This document shows positions 34,613 through 43,230 of a DNA stretch of 64,000 bases, one piece after another. Both the position numbers and the translations under genes were made by a program. The first letter of the stretch is position 1, and each line of letters opens with the position of its first letter. The stretch is from Flavobacterium filum DSM 17961 (GTDB taxonomy: Bacteria; Bacteroidota; Bacteroidia; Flavobacteriales; Flavobacteriaceae), in the NCBI RefSeq assembly GCF_000425465.1, contig NZ_AUDM01000003.1, positions 62,001 to 126,000 of the forward strand. The letters are read 5' to 3'. The notes under the pieces were generated by a model. The model was not told the DNA's origin. It searched no databases and saw nothing but the letters and a program-made list of their open reading frames with translations.

Positions 34613-35395
34613 ATGAACTACGAAAATATTTTAATAGAAAAAGTCAACGGAATCTCTGTGATTACCATTAATCGACCTACTAAATTAAATGCGTTAAACA
34701 AAGCTACAATTGAAGAACTGCATCACGCTTTTGATACTGAAAATAAAGACAAATCAACCCGAGCAATCATCATCACCGGAAGTGGCGAAAAAGCTTTTGT
34801 TGCCGGAGCCGATATCTCTGAATTTGCCCATTTTTCTGTGGAAGAAGGTGGAAAATTAGCCGCAAAAGGACAAGAATTATTGTTTGATTTTGTAGAAAAT
34901 TTATCCACACCCGTAATTGCTGCCGTAAATGGTTTTGCACTTGGCGGTGGATTGGAATTAGCCATGTCTGCTCATTTTAGAATTGCCTCTGATAATGCCA
35001 AAATGGGTTTACCGGAAGTAACTCTAGGTGTAATTCCGGGTTACGGCGGAACACAACGTTTACCTCAACTCGTTGGAAAAGGGCGTGCCATGGAAATGAT
35101 AATGAGTGCCACCATGATTGATGCCGAAACTGCTAAAAATTATGGTTTGGTTAATCATGTAGTTCCACAAGCGGAATTGATAGAATTTACAAAAGGAATT
35201 GCCTCAAAAATTGCTAAAAATTCACCCGTTGCCATTTCCAATGCAATTGCAGCGGTGAATGCTAATTTCAAAGATGGCGTAAATGGTTATGAAATAGAAA
35301 TTAAAAACTTCGGGAAATCATTTGGAACTACTGATTTTAAAGAAGGAACAACAGCATTTTTAGAGAAAAGAAAAGCAGAGTTTAAAGGAGAATAA
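34613..35395 (+). CDS. Enoyl-CoA hydratase (crotonase family)
   Basis: A 260-residue crotonase that hydrates enoyl-CoA in beta-oxidation. Both catalytic glutamates are present: Glu115 in GGGLELAM and Glu135 in PEVTLGVIPGYGG. The oxyanion-hole segment AFVAGADISEF is also typical. It is 3 bases after the kinase gene, perhaps by read-through. Short length and no second domain exclude the bifunctional FadB type. Confidence 0.93.
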   Translation: MNYENILIEKVNGISVITINRPTKLNALNKATIEELHHAFDTENKDKSTRAIIITGSGEKAFVAGADISEFAHFSVEEGGKLAAKGQELLFDFVENLSTPVIAAVNGFALGGGLELAMSAHFRIASDNAKMGLPEVTLGVIPGYGGTQRLPQLVGKGRAMEMIMSATMIDAETAKNYGLVNHVVPQAELIEFTKGIASKIAKNSPVAISNAIAAVNANFKDGVNGYEIEIKNFGKSFGTTDFKEGTTAFLEKRKAEFKGE

Positions 35396-36040
35396 CTACT
35401 TCTCCCCTTCCCATTCCGCATAAAACTGGCTCAAGAATGTTTCCATAAAACGGTGACGTTCTTGAGCTAATTTTTTTCCGGTTTCGGTATTCATTTTATC
35501 TTTTAGAAGCAATAATTTTTCATAAAAATGATTCAATGTTGGCGAATCACTTTTTTTATATTCTTCTTTGGTCATATTCAATTTTGGAGCTATAGAAGGA
35601 TTGTAAATGGGTCTGTTTTTAAATCCGCCATAATTAAATGTTCTAGCAATTCCAATGGCTCCCAAAGCATCTAATCGATCGGCATCTTGAACAATTTCTA
35701 ATTCTATGGATGAAAAAGTTTTTTCAAAATTTCCACCTTTGAACGAAATATTTTGAATAATTTGAACTACATGCTCAATAATTTCTTCAGAAACGTTTTC
35801 ACTTTCTAAAAATGTTCTAGCCATTTTCGGACCAATTTCTTCATCACCATCATGGAATTTGGAATCGGCAATATCGTGCAATAAAGCTCCTAATTTTACA
35901 ACGGTAACATCACAAACTTCTTCTTGGGAAATTAAAATTGCATTTTTATAAACCCGTTCAATGTGAAACCAATCATGACCTCCTTCAGCGTCATGGAGTT
36001 GTTTTTTTACAAAAAGAATCGTTTTGTCAATAATTGTCAT
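35396..36040 (-). CDS. HD-domain phosphohydrolase
   Basis: ATG at 36040 (MTIIDKTILFVKKQL) follows the desaturase stop within two bases. The 214-residue protein shows the HD superfamily metal ligands: His26 in HDWFHIERV, His-Asp at about 55-56 (LLHDIADSKF), and a later Asp in DADRLDALGAIGIARTF. This is the YedJ/PgpH-like single-domain type, acting on an unknown phosphorylated substrate. Confidence 0.85.
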   Translation of the reverse strand: MTIIDKTILFVKKQLHDAEGGHDWFHIERVYKNAILISQEEVCDVTVVKLGALLHDIADSKFHDGDEEIGPKMARTFLESENVSEEIIEHVVQIIQNISFKGGNFEKTFSSIELEIVQDADRLDALGAIGIARTFNYGGFKNRPIYNPSIAPKLNMTKEEYKKSDSPTLNHFYEKLLLLKDKMNTETGKKLAQERHRFMETFLSQFYAEWEGEK

Positions 36041-36042
36041 TT

Positions 36043-37032
36043 TTATTTCACCAAAGCAGGTTGCACCCATTTAAAAACATTTTCAACTTCCGGAATAACC
36101 AAACGTTCCGAAATTTTGGCCATTCTGGAAGGGAGTTTCATCAGATAATCTCTTGCTTTTTCAGCTTCATCGGTCAAACCATTCATTTTTTCAATTTCCC
36201 ACTTGTCAATTAATTTTTGAAGAATATCTACATAATCAGCTGCAGTGTAAACGCCAATTCGCTGAGCTGAATCTGAAAAGTGCTCAAAAGCTGAACTAAT
36301 TTTTTGACCTGATTCTCGAAGAAAATGAGCGGGCATCACTATTTTTTGCTTCATCATATATTGAAACGCCAACATCATTTCACTTGGATCAACTTTAAAA
36401 ATCTGATTCACAAATTCACCATAAGCATGATGATGACGCATTTCGTCGCCAGCAATCAACTTGCACATTTTGGAAAGTTTCTTATCTCCAAATTTTTTGG
36501 CTATTTGTGAAACACGGTTGTGAGAAATATAAGTAGCTAACTCCTGAAAACTAGTGTAAACAAAGTTTTTGTAAGGGTCTTTCCCGGTGCCAATATCAAA
36601 ACCATCGTTAATTAAATGTTGGGTAGTCATTTCAATTTCACGCATATTCACTCGTCCGGACAAGTAGAGATATTTATTCAACACATCACCATGACGATTT
36701 TCTTCTCCTGTCCAATGTTTTACCCATTTCGACCAGCCGTTTCGGCCTTCACTATCAACACCTTCCACTTCGGTTAACCAGGATTCATAGGTTGGCAAAG
36801 CTTCTTCTGTAATGGTATCACCCACTAAAACTACCCAAAAATCATAAGGCAATTCTTTGGCAATTTCGCGTAATTCGGTAACATCTTCAAAAAAAGTTTC
36901 TTTTTCAGAATCCGGTAATAAATCTGAAGGTTGCCATATTTTTTCAACCGGAATCAAAAAGTCATTCATAAATGAATCTACTTTCTTTTCCAATAATTGC
37001 ATTACTTCTAAACGAATGTTTTTTATTGACAT
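36043..37032 (-). CDS. Acyl-ACP desaturase (soluble, di-iron)
   Basis: A 329-residue soluble desaturase of the stearoyl-ACP 9-desaturase family that introduces a double bond into acyl-ACP with O2. The two di-iron motifs are ENRHGD (residues 111-116) and DEMRHHHAYGEF (196-207). It lies between plsC and the HD gene on one strand, consistent with a lipid-synthesis operon. Soluble acyl-ACP desaturases are known in Bacteroidota and Actinobacteria as well as plants. Confidence 0.93.
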   Translation of the reverse strand: MSIKNIRLEVMQLLEKKVDSFMNDFLIPVEKIWQPSDLLPDSEKETFFEDVTELREIAKELPYDFWVVLVGDTITEEALPTYESWLTEVEGVDSEGRNGWSKWVKHWTGEENRHGDVLNKYLYLSGRVNMREIEMTTQHLINDGFDIGTGKDPYKNFVYTSFQELATYISHNRVSQIAKKFGDKKLSKMCKLIAGDEMRHHHAYGEFVNQIFKVDPSEMMLAFQYMMKQKIVMPAHFLRESGQKISSAFEHFSDSAQRIGVYTAADYVDILQKLIDKWEIEKMNGLTDEAEKARDYLMKLPSRMAKISERLVIPEVENVFKWVQPALVK

Positions 37033-37036
37033 ATAA

Positions 37037-37771
37037 TTAATTTTTAATTCCGTTTACTACGGCATTTTCTGTTTTTTGCATTATTTCTTCAAACGGAATT
37101 CCTTTAATCGGAAAAGGTTCTTGAATCGTAAATGTTAAGCTATTTCCTAATCCCATCGGAAATTTTCCAAAACGAACCATTTTCCATGAATTATTGATGG
37201 ATATGGGAACAATATATGCGGATGGTGCATATTTGCACAAAATCTTTAATCCGTTTTCTGAGAATTTTTTTGGCAGACCGGTTTTACTTCGCGTTCCTTC
37301 TGGAAAAATGACTGTGGAACGATTATGTTTTTCAATATATTCAGCCATTTCTTTAATGGCTGGTAAAGCTTGTTTTGGGTCTTTTCTATCGATTAAAACG
37401 GAACCACCATGCCTTAAATTATAGGAAACGCTTGGAATTCCTTTGCCTAATTCCTTTTTGCTAATGAATTTTGGATGCCATCGTCGCATAAACCAAATGA
37501 TGGGAGGAATATCATACAAACTCTGATGATTGGCAACAATGATTAACGGTACGTTTTTAGGTAATTTATCTCGGTTTTGAAAATCATAGGTTGTCCCTAA
37601 TAAATGTGTACTTCTTACCAAACAAAAATTCAAATAATCCACACTTTTTTTGTGAGCTTGGTATCCAAACACATTAAAACAAAACCATTGAACAGGATGG
37701 AATATACATAAAAACAACCCAAAAGTAAGGTAATATAATACGGAAATAGGGTAAGATATTAATTTATGCAT
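37037..37771 (-). CDS. plsC: 1-acyl-sn-glycerol-3-phosphate acyltransferase
   Basis: PlsC makes phosphatidic acid from lysophosphatidic acid. The 244-residue protein has an N-terminal membrane segment (about residues 8-30), the catalytic NHQSLYD (His82-Asp87) and the FPEGTRS motif (156-162). It heads a three-gene operon with the acyl-ACP desaturase and HD protein; the intergene distance to the desaturase is 4 bases. Confidence 0.93.
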   Translation of the reverse strand: MHKLISYPISVLYYLTFGLFLCIFHPVQWFCFNVFGYQAHKKSVDYLNFCLVRSTHLLGTTYDFQNRDKLPKNVPLIIVANHQSLYDIPPIIWFMRRWHPKFISKKELGKGIPSVSYNLRHGGSVLIDRKDPKQALPAIKEMAEYIEKHNRSTVIFPEGTRSKTGLPKKFSENGLKILCKYAPSAYIVPISINNSWKMVRFGKFPMGLGNSLTFTIQEPFPIKGIPFEEIMQKTENAVVNGIKN

Positions 37772-37867
37772 AGTGTTTTTGGTATGATGGCAAAAGTAGG
37801 AAATCGAAATTACTTATTTGGTTACTTTTTGTGGAAAAATAAATTAGAAAGAGATGAAAAAAAAAAG

Positions 37868-37875
37868 TAATTTTA
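37868..37875 (+). promoter_or_regulatory. Weak -7 box upstream of recA
   Basis: TAATTTTA is one base off TAnnTTTG and lies 31 bases before the recA ATG. No LexA-type box is evident by eye in the 135-base gap to plsC. Confidence 0.3.
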
Positions 37876-37906
37876 CCACATTATTAATTTTTAAAGCCAC
37901 ATTATT

Positions 37907-38908
37907 ATGAGTTCAGAGAAAGAAGCCAAATTAAAAGCCTTGCAATTAACATTAGACAAATTAGACAAAACCTACGGAAAAGGTACCGTAATGAAAATGG
38001 GAGACAAAGCCATTGAAGAAGTGGAAACCATTTCTTCGGGTTCTTTAGGTCTCGATTTAGCGTTGGGTGTAAACGGTTATCCAAAAGGAAGAATTATAGA
38101 AATTTACGGTCCGGAATCTTCTGGTAAAACCACCTTAACACTTCATGCGATTGCTGAGGCTCAAAAAGCAGGTGGAATTGCCGCTTTTATTGATGCCGAA
38201 CATGCTTTTGACCGTCATTATGCTGAAAAACTGGGTGTTGATATAGAAAACTTAATCATTTCTCAACCGGACAACGGTGAACAAGCTCTTGAAATTGCTG
38301 AGAACCTAATCCGTTCTGGGGCAATTGATGTTGTAGTTATTGACTCCGTTGCCGCATTAACTCCAAAAAGTGAAATTGAAGGCGAAATGGGTGATTCAAA
38401 AATGGGATTACACGCCCGATTGATGTCACAAGCCTTAAGAAAATTAACAGCAACCATCAGTAAAACAAATTGTACTGTTTTCTTTATCAATCAATTACGT
38501 GAAAAAATTGGTGTGATGTTTGGTAATCCGGAAACAACTACTGGAGGAAATGCCCTAAAATTTTATGCATCTGTTCGTTTAGATATCAGACGTTCTTCTC
38601 AAATTAAAGATGGTGAAAACGTAATCGGGAACAGAACCAAAGTTAAAGTGGTTAAAAACAAAGTGGCTCCACCATTCAAAACCGCAGAATTTGATATCAT
38701 GTATGGTGAAGGAGTTTCCAAAACTGGCGAAATTTTAGATTTGGCCGTTGAGTTTGAAATCATCAAAAAAGCCGGTTCATGGTTTAGCTATGGCGATACA
38801 AAATTAGGACAAGGTCGTGACGCCGTAAAAGCATTAATAAAAGACAATCCTGAATTAGCAGACGAACTAGAAATTAAAATCAAAGAAAAAATTAAAGAAG
38901 CTGAATAA
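37907..38908 (+). CDS. recA: Recombinase RecA
   Basis: A 333-residue RecA with Walker A GPESSGKT (residues 68-75), Walker [10 protein letters not shown], loop L1 [25 protein letters not shown] region and L2 with [17 protein letters not shown], and [11 protein letters not shown]. The length is close to the usual 340-350, with a short C-terminal tail. Monocistronic, with a strong terminator. Confidence 0.98.
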   Translation: MSSEKEAKLKALQLTLDKLDKTYGKGTVMKMGDKAIEEVETISSGSLGLDLALGVNGYPKGRIIEIYGPESSGKTTLTLHAIAEAQKAGGIAAFIDAEHAFDRHYAEKLGVDIENLIISQPDNGEQALEIAENLIRSGAIDVVVIDSVAALTPKSEIEGEMGDSKMGLHARLMSQALRKLTATISKTNCTVFFINQLREKIGVMFGNPETTTGGNALKFYASVRLDIRRSSQIKDGENVIGNRTKVKVVKNKVAPPFKTAEFDIMYGEGVSKTGEILDLAVEFEIIKKAGSWFSYGDTKLGQGRDAVKALIKDNPELADELEIKIKEKIKEAE

Positions 38909-38913
38909 AACCT

Positions 38914-38940
38914 AAACCCGAAAAATTTCGGGTTTTTTTT
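38914..38940 (+). terminator. recA terminator
   Basis: AAACCCGAAA (38914-38923) pairs with TTTCGGGTTT (38926-38935) and the stem runs into a T-tract to 38940. Perfect 10-bp stem. Confidence 0.93.
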
Positions 38941-38998
38941 ATTTATGACGCAACCTTTTGACAAATTTTACATCTATAACCTAGAACAAATAAACTCA

Positions 38999-39406
38999 AT
39001 GAAAAAAGTTGTTATTTTACTGTTGCTTGTTGTATGTTTTTTTTCGTGTTCAGTTGAAAATGAACCTAAGCAGCATTATGAAATTGTAAAGGTTGAAAAT
39101 TTTATTGTGCCCGATACTTTTTCTTTTCGGCAAATGCATGAAATAAAGTTATATTACAAAAGACCAACTAGTTGTCATGCTTTTAATGGTTTTTATTTTG
39201 ACCAATATGAAAACGTAAGGAATATTGGAATTCAATGTATCGTTTCCAATACTACTGCATGTCAAAATTTGAACGAAGAAGCTTATGAAGTTTCATTCGA
39301 ATTTTATGCAAATAGTTTACAAACTTATTTATTTAGATTTTATAAAGGGAAAGATGAAGAAGGAAATGCAATTTTTGAAAGTGTTGAAATTCCCGTTAAA
39401 TATTAA
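38999..39406 (+). CDS. Small lipoprotein of unknown function
   Basis: The ATG at 38999 opens a clear SPII signal (VVCFFSC, lipid Cys17) that an upstream start would spoil. The mature part of about 118 residues contains two Cys (SCHAFNG, TACQNLNE) that might form a disulfide and ends FESVEIPVKY. I do not recognise the family. It is 21 bases upstream of the sigma factor gene and possibly co-transcribed with it. Confidence 0.7.
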   Translation: MKKVVILLLLVVCFFSCSVENEPKQHYEIVKVENFIVPDTFSFRQMHEIKLYYKRPTSCHAFNGFYFDQYENVRNIGIQCIVSNTTACQNLNEEAYEVSFEFYANSLQTYLFRFYKGKDEEGNAIFESVEIPVKY

Positions 39407-39427
39407 CATTTAAGACAATGAAAGCTT

Positions 39428-39970
39428 GTGGGTTTAGACCAACTCATACAGGAATGTAAAAAAGAAAATATTAGGGCACAAGAACAACTTTATAAGCTTT
39501 TTTCAGCTAAGTTGTTTAGCGTGTGTCTTAAATATTCGAGGAGTTATGAAGAAGCACAAGATAATTTACAAGAAGGATTTTTGTTGATTTTTGAAAAAAT
39601 TGAGCAGTTTAATTTTAAAGGTTCTTTTGAAGGTTGGATTAAAAGGATTATCATCAATTTTATTTTACAAAAATATCGTTCACAAAAAGTTTTTGAAATT
39701 GTTACGGAAAATTTTCCGGAAACGGTAGAAATTGAAATTGAAGATGAAGATATCAGTATGGATTTTCTACTAAAAACCATACAAGAATTGCCGGATAAGT
39801 ATCGATTAGTTTTTAACTTATATGTATTAGATGGCTATTCACACGCAGAAATTGCAGAAATGTTAGACATTAACATTGGAACATCAAAATCAAATTTAGC
39901 TAGAGCTAAAATGATTTTAAAAGAAAAAATTGAAAAAAAGGCGTCAAACGAATTTAATGAAGCCAAATGA
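39428..39970 (+). CDS. ECF-family RNA polymerase sigma factor
   Basis: A 180-residue ECF sigma factor starting with GTG at 39428. Region 2 holds AQDNLQEGFLLIFEKIEQFNFKGSF-type sequence with the core-binding and -10 parts; region 4 holds LPDKYRLVFNLYVLDGYSHAEIAEML and TSKSNLARAKMIL. The gene overlaps the next one by 4 bases (ATGA), as in sigma/anti-sigma pairs. The ATG at 39418 is in another frame and stops after 13 codons. Confidence 0.92.
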   Translation: MGLDQLIQECKKENIRAQEQLYKLFSAKLFSVCLKYSRSYEEAQDNLQEGFLLIFEKIEQFNFKGSFEGWIKRIIINFILQKYRSQKVFEIVTENFPETVEIEIEDEDISMDFLLKTIQELPDKYRLVFNLYVLDGYSHAEIAEMLDINIGTSKSNLARAKMILKEKIEKKASNEFNEAK

Positions 39971-41430
39971 AAAATAAAAAAGATATAGGTAGATTATTTC
40001 AAGAAAAATTCAAGGATTTTGAAGAAACTCCTGATGAATTGGTATGGAATGCTATTGAAGAAAAATTAAGAAAAAAAGAAGATAAAAAACGTGTTATTCC
40101 ACTTTGGTGGAAACTTTCAGGAGTAGCGGCGTTATTTATAATTGGCCTTTTATTTTTTCAAAATTCAACTGAAACTAAAGTAGGAAATGAAGAAAATAAA
40201 ATTGTTTTTGAAGAAGACAAGAATTCAACTAAAGACATTATAACTACTAATGAAGAATTAGAAAATAATAGAAAAAATGAAGAAAAAATTGTTTTTGAAA
40301 ATGAAATCTCAAATGAAAGTGCAAGCGAAAACAAAGAAAACTTAACAAAAAAATCAAATCGTTCAAATTGGAAAACAGACAAAAATGCTGCTGTTGTTTC
40401 TTCGGAAAACAACAAATCAAAAGAGTCTTTTTCAACTTCAAATAGAGATAAAAACACATTTCGAAATAATAAAAATGAAACTGATTTTAAAAATTCAGAA
40501 AAAAAAGTTGCCGCTCAAAACAATATCCAATCTGAAAAATCAACTACCAATTCAAATACTGAAAATAAATTAATTTTTGATCTTGAAAAAAGTATTACCG
40601 AAAATAAAACCACCACAAATGAAAATAAAATAGATTCAACAAAAACAGAAACCAGTTTGGCAGAAGTAAAAGTTGAACCTAATGCGTTGGAAGAATTGCT
40701 ATCAGAAAAAGAAAAAAAACCAAAAGTTGAACCTAAATTAAACAAGTGGGAAATAACTACTGCTATTGCTCCTGTTTATTTGGGTTCATCTTCCAACGGT
40801 TCTCCAATTGATAGCCAATTTGCTAATAATTCTAAAGAATATGAAAATACTATGAGTTATGGTGTGGGAGTTAATTATTCTTTGAATAAAAAATTTGCTG
40901 TTCGAACAGGTGTTAACAAAGTTAACCTAAGTTATTTAACCAATAACGTTGAATTTTACCCTGAAATTAGCACCAGTAGGATTCAAAATATTAAATATGA
41001 AGGACAAGGTGTTTTTATCAATATTCAAAACATTCTACTTGAACCTAAAGTTAATTTCAATGCATCTCAATTTGGTTCTATCCAACAAATGATGAGCTAT
41101 TATGAAGTACCGCTTGAAGTTTCATATCGTTTATTAAATAAAAAATTTGGAATTAATTTGATTGGCGGAGTTAGTTCTTTCATCTTAGATGACAATAAAA
41201 TTATGGTAGTTTCAGATGATTTTTCAGCTCTCGTTGGAGAGGCAAACAATTTGAATAAACTTCATTTTAGCACCAATTTTGGTATTGGTTTTAGGTATTC
41301 ATTTTTTAAATCATTTCAAGCCAATTTTGAACCTACATTCAAATATCAGTTAAATACATTTAGTCATAGTAACGGAGGATTTAAACCTTATTTCATCGGG
41401 TTATATTCTGGAATAAGTTATCGATTTTAA
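39967..41430 (+). CDS. Putative anti-sigma factor fused to an outer-membrane beta-barrel
   Basis: A 487-residue protein with three parts. Residues 1-46 resemble the cytosolic start of Bacteroidota anti-sigma factors (FQEKFKDFEETPDELVWNAIEEKL). A single membrane segment follows (about 47-65). Residues 66-260 are a low-complexity Asn/Lys/Glu/Ser-rich linker. From Trp261 alternating strands form a PorT-like barrel (ITTAIAPVYLG, YGVGVNYSLNKKF) that ends in a terminal Phe (GISYRF), the usual barrel assembly signal. The gene overlaps the sigma gene by 4 bases, which supports the anti-sigma role. One chain would then span both membranes. Confidence 0.7.
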   Translation: MKNKKDIGRLFQEKFKDFEETPDELVWNAIEEKLRKKEDKKRVIPLWWKLSGVAALFIIGLLFFQNSTETKVGNEENKIVFEEDKNSTKDIITTNEELENNRKNEEKIVFENEISNESASENKENLTKKSNRSNWKTDKNAAVVSSENNKSKESFSTSNRDKNTFRNNKNETDFKNSEKKVAAQNNIQSEKSTTNSNTENKLIFDLEKSITENKTTTNENKIDSTKTETSLAEVKVEPNALEELLSEKEKKPKVEPKLNKWEITTAIAPVYLGSSSNGSPIDSQFANNSKEYENTMSYGVGVNYSLNKKFAVRTGVNKVNLSYLTNNVEFYPEISTSRIQNIKYEGQGVFINIQNILLEPKVNFNASQFGSIQQMMSYYEVPLEVSYRLLNKKFGINLIGGVSSFILDDNKIMVVSDDFSALVGEANNLNKLHFSTNFGIGFRYSFFKSFQANFEPTFKYQLNTFSHSNGGFKPYFIGLYSGISYRF

Positions 41431-41510
41431 TACGTAAATTATGTTGGTTTAATTACGTAAATTAGTTTTAGTTAAGTTTGTTATTACTTTTTACACATCA
41501 GTAATAACTA

Positions 41511-41542
41511 AAAAGAGTACTTTTACAGTACTCTTTTTTTTT
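41511..41542 (+). terminator. Terminator after the sigma/anti-sigma operon
   Basis: AAAAGAGTACT (41511-41521) pairs with AGTACTCTTTT (41527-41537) around a TTTAC loop, followed by further T. The 127-base gap 41431-41557 holds nothing else clear. Confidence 0.92.
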
Positions 41543-41557
41543 ACTAAAAAATTTATC

Positions 41558-42058
41558 ATGAAAATTATAATATCCTTCTTTGTTATTTTAATTGGTTGTT
41601 TTTCTTCTGATTGTAAAATAGATGAAAAAAGTGAAATCAATGCTGTTATCAACCAATGGCATAAGGCTGCTGCCGAAGCAAATTTTGATAATTATTTTGG
41701 TTTAATGACCGCCGACGCTGTTTTCATCGGAACAGATGCATCCGAAAATTGGAGTAGAAAAGAATTTGAAGCTTATTCAAAACCACACTTTGATAAAGGA
41801 AAAGCATGGACTTTTCACACATTAGAAAGAAATATTTATGTTGATAAAAACAATAAAATTGCTTGGTTTGATGAACTGCTCGACACCTCGTTCAAAATCT
41901 GCAGAGGTTCTGGCGTTCTGGAAAAAGTAAACGGAAAATGGAAAATCAAACATTATGTGCTTTCCATGACCATTCCAAATGAAACTTCAAAAGAAGTAAT
42001 TGCTGTTAAAGATTCTATAGAAAGCAATTATATTCAAAAGTTAAAATCAAAAAAATAA
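41558..42058 (+). CDS. Secreted SnoaL/NTF2-like protein (DUF4440 type)
   Basis: The 166-residue protein has a signal peptide (MKIIISFFVILIGCFSSDC; the Cys context is a weak lipobox). One NTF2-like domain follows: INQWHKAAAEANFDNYFGLM, ADAVFIGTDASENW, WFDELL, and LEKVNGKWKIKHYVLSM. Such secreted domains in Bacteroidota have no fixed function; some bind small ligands. Confidence 0.8.
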   Translation: MKIIISFFVILIGCFSSDCKIDEKSEINAVINQWHKAAAEANFDNYFGLMTADAVFIGTDASENWSRKEFEAYSKPHFDKGKAWTFHTLERNIYVDKNNKIAWFDELLDTSFKICRGSGVLEKVNGKWKIKHYVLSMTIPNETSKEVIAVKDSIESNYIQKLKSKK

Positions 42059-42124
42059 ACCTTTCACAAAACCATACCCAAACTTTTCTCGTAACTAAGA
42101 AGAACAAACTCAAAATTCTTGGTT

Positions 42125-42562
42125 ATGAAAATCAACAGAAAAGTAAAACTCTTTTTAGGAAGCATCGTCGGAATTGTTTTCCTACTCTTTGTAGTATTGG
42201 TTGTTCACATTGCCACAGCCAAGCCAATTGAAGTTGACAATGCAACCCTTCAAATCAGCAGAATCGATTTTAATGAACCACTCGATTCATTAAAAGCGAA
42301 AGAAATTCACAGAAATTTAAAATCGATTAACGGCGTAAAAAACATCAAAATTGTAGCCGAAAAAGGCGTTGTTGTATATTTTCACGATAACCGAATTGTG
42401 AATTCTGAACAAGTTTTCACGCAACTTTCATCCAAAGGAAATTATCAAGCAGAACGCTTTGTAATTTCAGATGAAATAGCTTCTAAAAAAGTTTGTCCAG
42501 CCATGAATACGGATAGCTTTAGCTATAAATTTTCCAGAGGAATTCAACGAATTTTTAATTAA
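42125..42562 (+). CDS. Membrane-anchored protein with HMA-like fold, lacking CxxC
   Basis: The ATG at 42125 gives 145 residues. A membrane anchor spans about residues 12-32. The following domain (LDSLKAKEIHRNLKSINGVKNIKIV, GVVVYFHDNRIVNSEQVF) has the beta-alpha-beta spacing of heavy-metal-associated domains but no CxxC motif. A possible alternative ligand is Cys in KKVCPAM near the end. It lies 16 bases upstream of the globin-like lipoprotein gene and probably forms an operon with it. Confidence 0.55.
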   Translation: MKINRKVKLFLGSIVGIVFLLFVVLVVHIATAKPIEVDNATLQISRIDFNEPLDSLKAKEIHRNLKSINGVKNIKIVAEKGVVVYFHDNRIVNSEQVFTQLSSKGNYQAERFVISDEIASKKVCPAMNTDSFSYKFSRGIQRIFN

Positions 42563-42578
42563 CCTAAATAGAATTGTT

Positions 42579-43163
42579 ATGAAACATTTATCAAAATTAT
42601 CCCTTTTTGCTCTACTCCTTATTTCAGGATTCGCTTATGTTTCTTGTAGTGATGACGATGATGCCACGCCACCAGCAGAGTTAACCCTTTATCAAAAACT
42701 AGGTGGTTTTTCCAAGGTTTCAGATCCAAACAATCCCGGTCAAATGATTGAACAGGGAAGATTGTCTTACCGTTCTGTGGTTGACAGTACGATTACATTA
42801 ATTGTTGCCGATATTGTTGCCGGTTCTCAAGGAAACTTAGGAGCTCATTTTGCACCTATTGTTGGAGAAGTTTCTGGTGGAAACACCACAAATGTTGCTG
42901 TTTTAAGCAAAAACTTAACCGATTTCTTTTCGGCAAACACAGGTGGTGGAGCAACAAACACGTATTCCGGATTAGGAATGGTTGCTGCTCATGACCCGGC
43001 TCAAAACCCTAGAATGGGTGTAAAAGCTAATAATGCCGACTATGATAAATTTATTGGTTACGTAGGAGCAGCAGCTGGTTTAAACGGAGTAACAGACTCG
43101 GCTTTAATTGGTGAAGTTGTTGAGGTTTTAGAATCGCTTAGAGCACCGATTGTACAACAATAA
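42579..43163 (+). CDS. Lipoprotein resembling a group 1 truncated haemoglobin
   Basis: The 194-residue protein has an SPII signal with lipid Cys23 directly followed by SDDDD, an acidic run like the lipoprotein export signals that send lipoproteins to the cell surface in Bacteroidota. The mature part opens with LYQKLGG (residues 37-43), as in truncated haemoglobins. It continues with LSKNLTDFFSANTGG (109-123), YSGLGMVAAHDP (His138 at the place of the proximal heme ligand), ADYDKFIGYV and LESLRAPIV. Compared with usual trHb there is an insertion after the His and a long loop near 48-65. Heme binding is inferred. Confidence 0.6.
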   Translation: MKHLSKLSLFALLLISGFAYVSCSDDDDATPPAELTLYQKLGGFSKVSDPNNPGQMIEQGRLSYRSVVDSTITLIVADIVAGSQGNLGAHFAPIVGEVSGGNTTNVAVLSKNLTDFFSANTGGGATNTYSGLGMVAAHDPAQNPRMGVKANNADYDKFIGYVGAAAGLNGVTDSALIGEVVEVLESLRAPIVQQ

Positions 43164-43188
43164 TATAACACATACTTTTAACTGTGCG

Positions 43189-43230
43189 GAATCACCATTC
43201 TTATAATTTTAAGGTGGTGATTCTTTATTT
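43189..43230 (+). terminator. Terminator after the globin-like gene
   Basis: GAATCACCA (43189-43197) pairs with TGGTGATTC (43215-43223) around a 17-base loop; TTTATTTTTTT follows. The right end overlaps the stop codon of the convergent threonine dehydrogenase gene. Confidence 0.8.

Noticed and set aside
39418..39459. Short ATG reading frame in front of the sigma gene
   Set aside because: Only 13 codons, in another frame than the sigma factor, and without features of a leader peptide.
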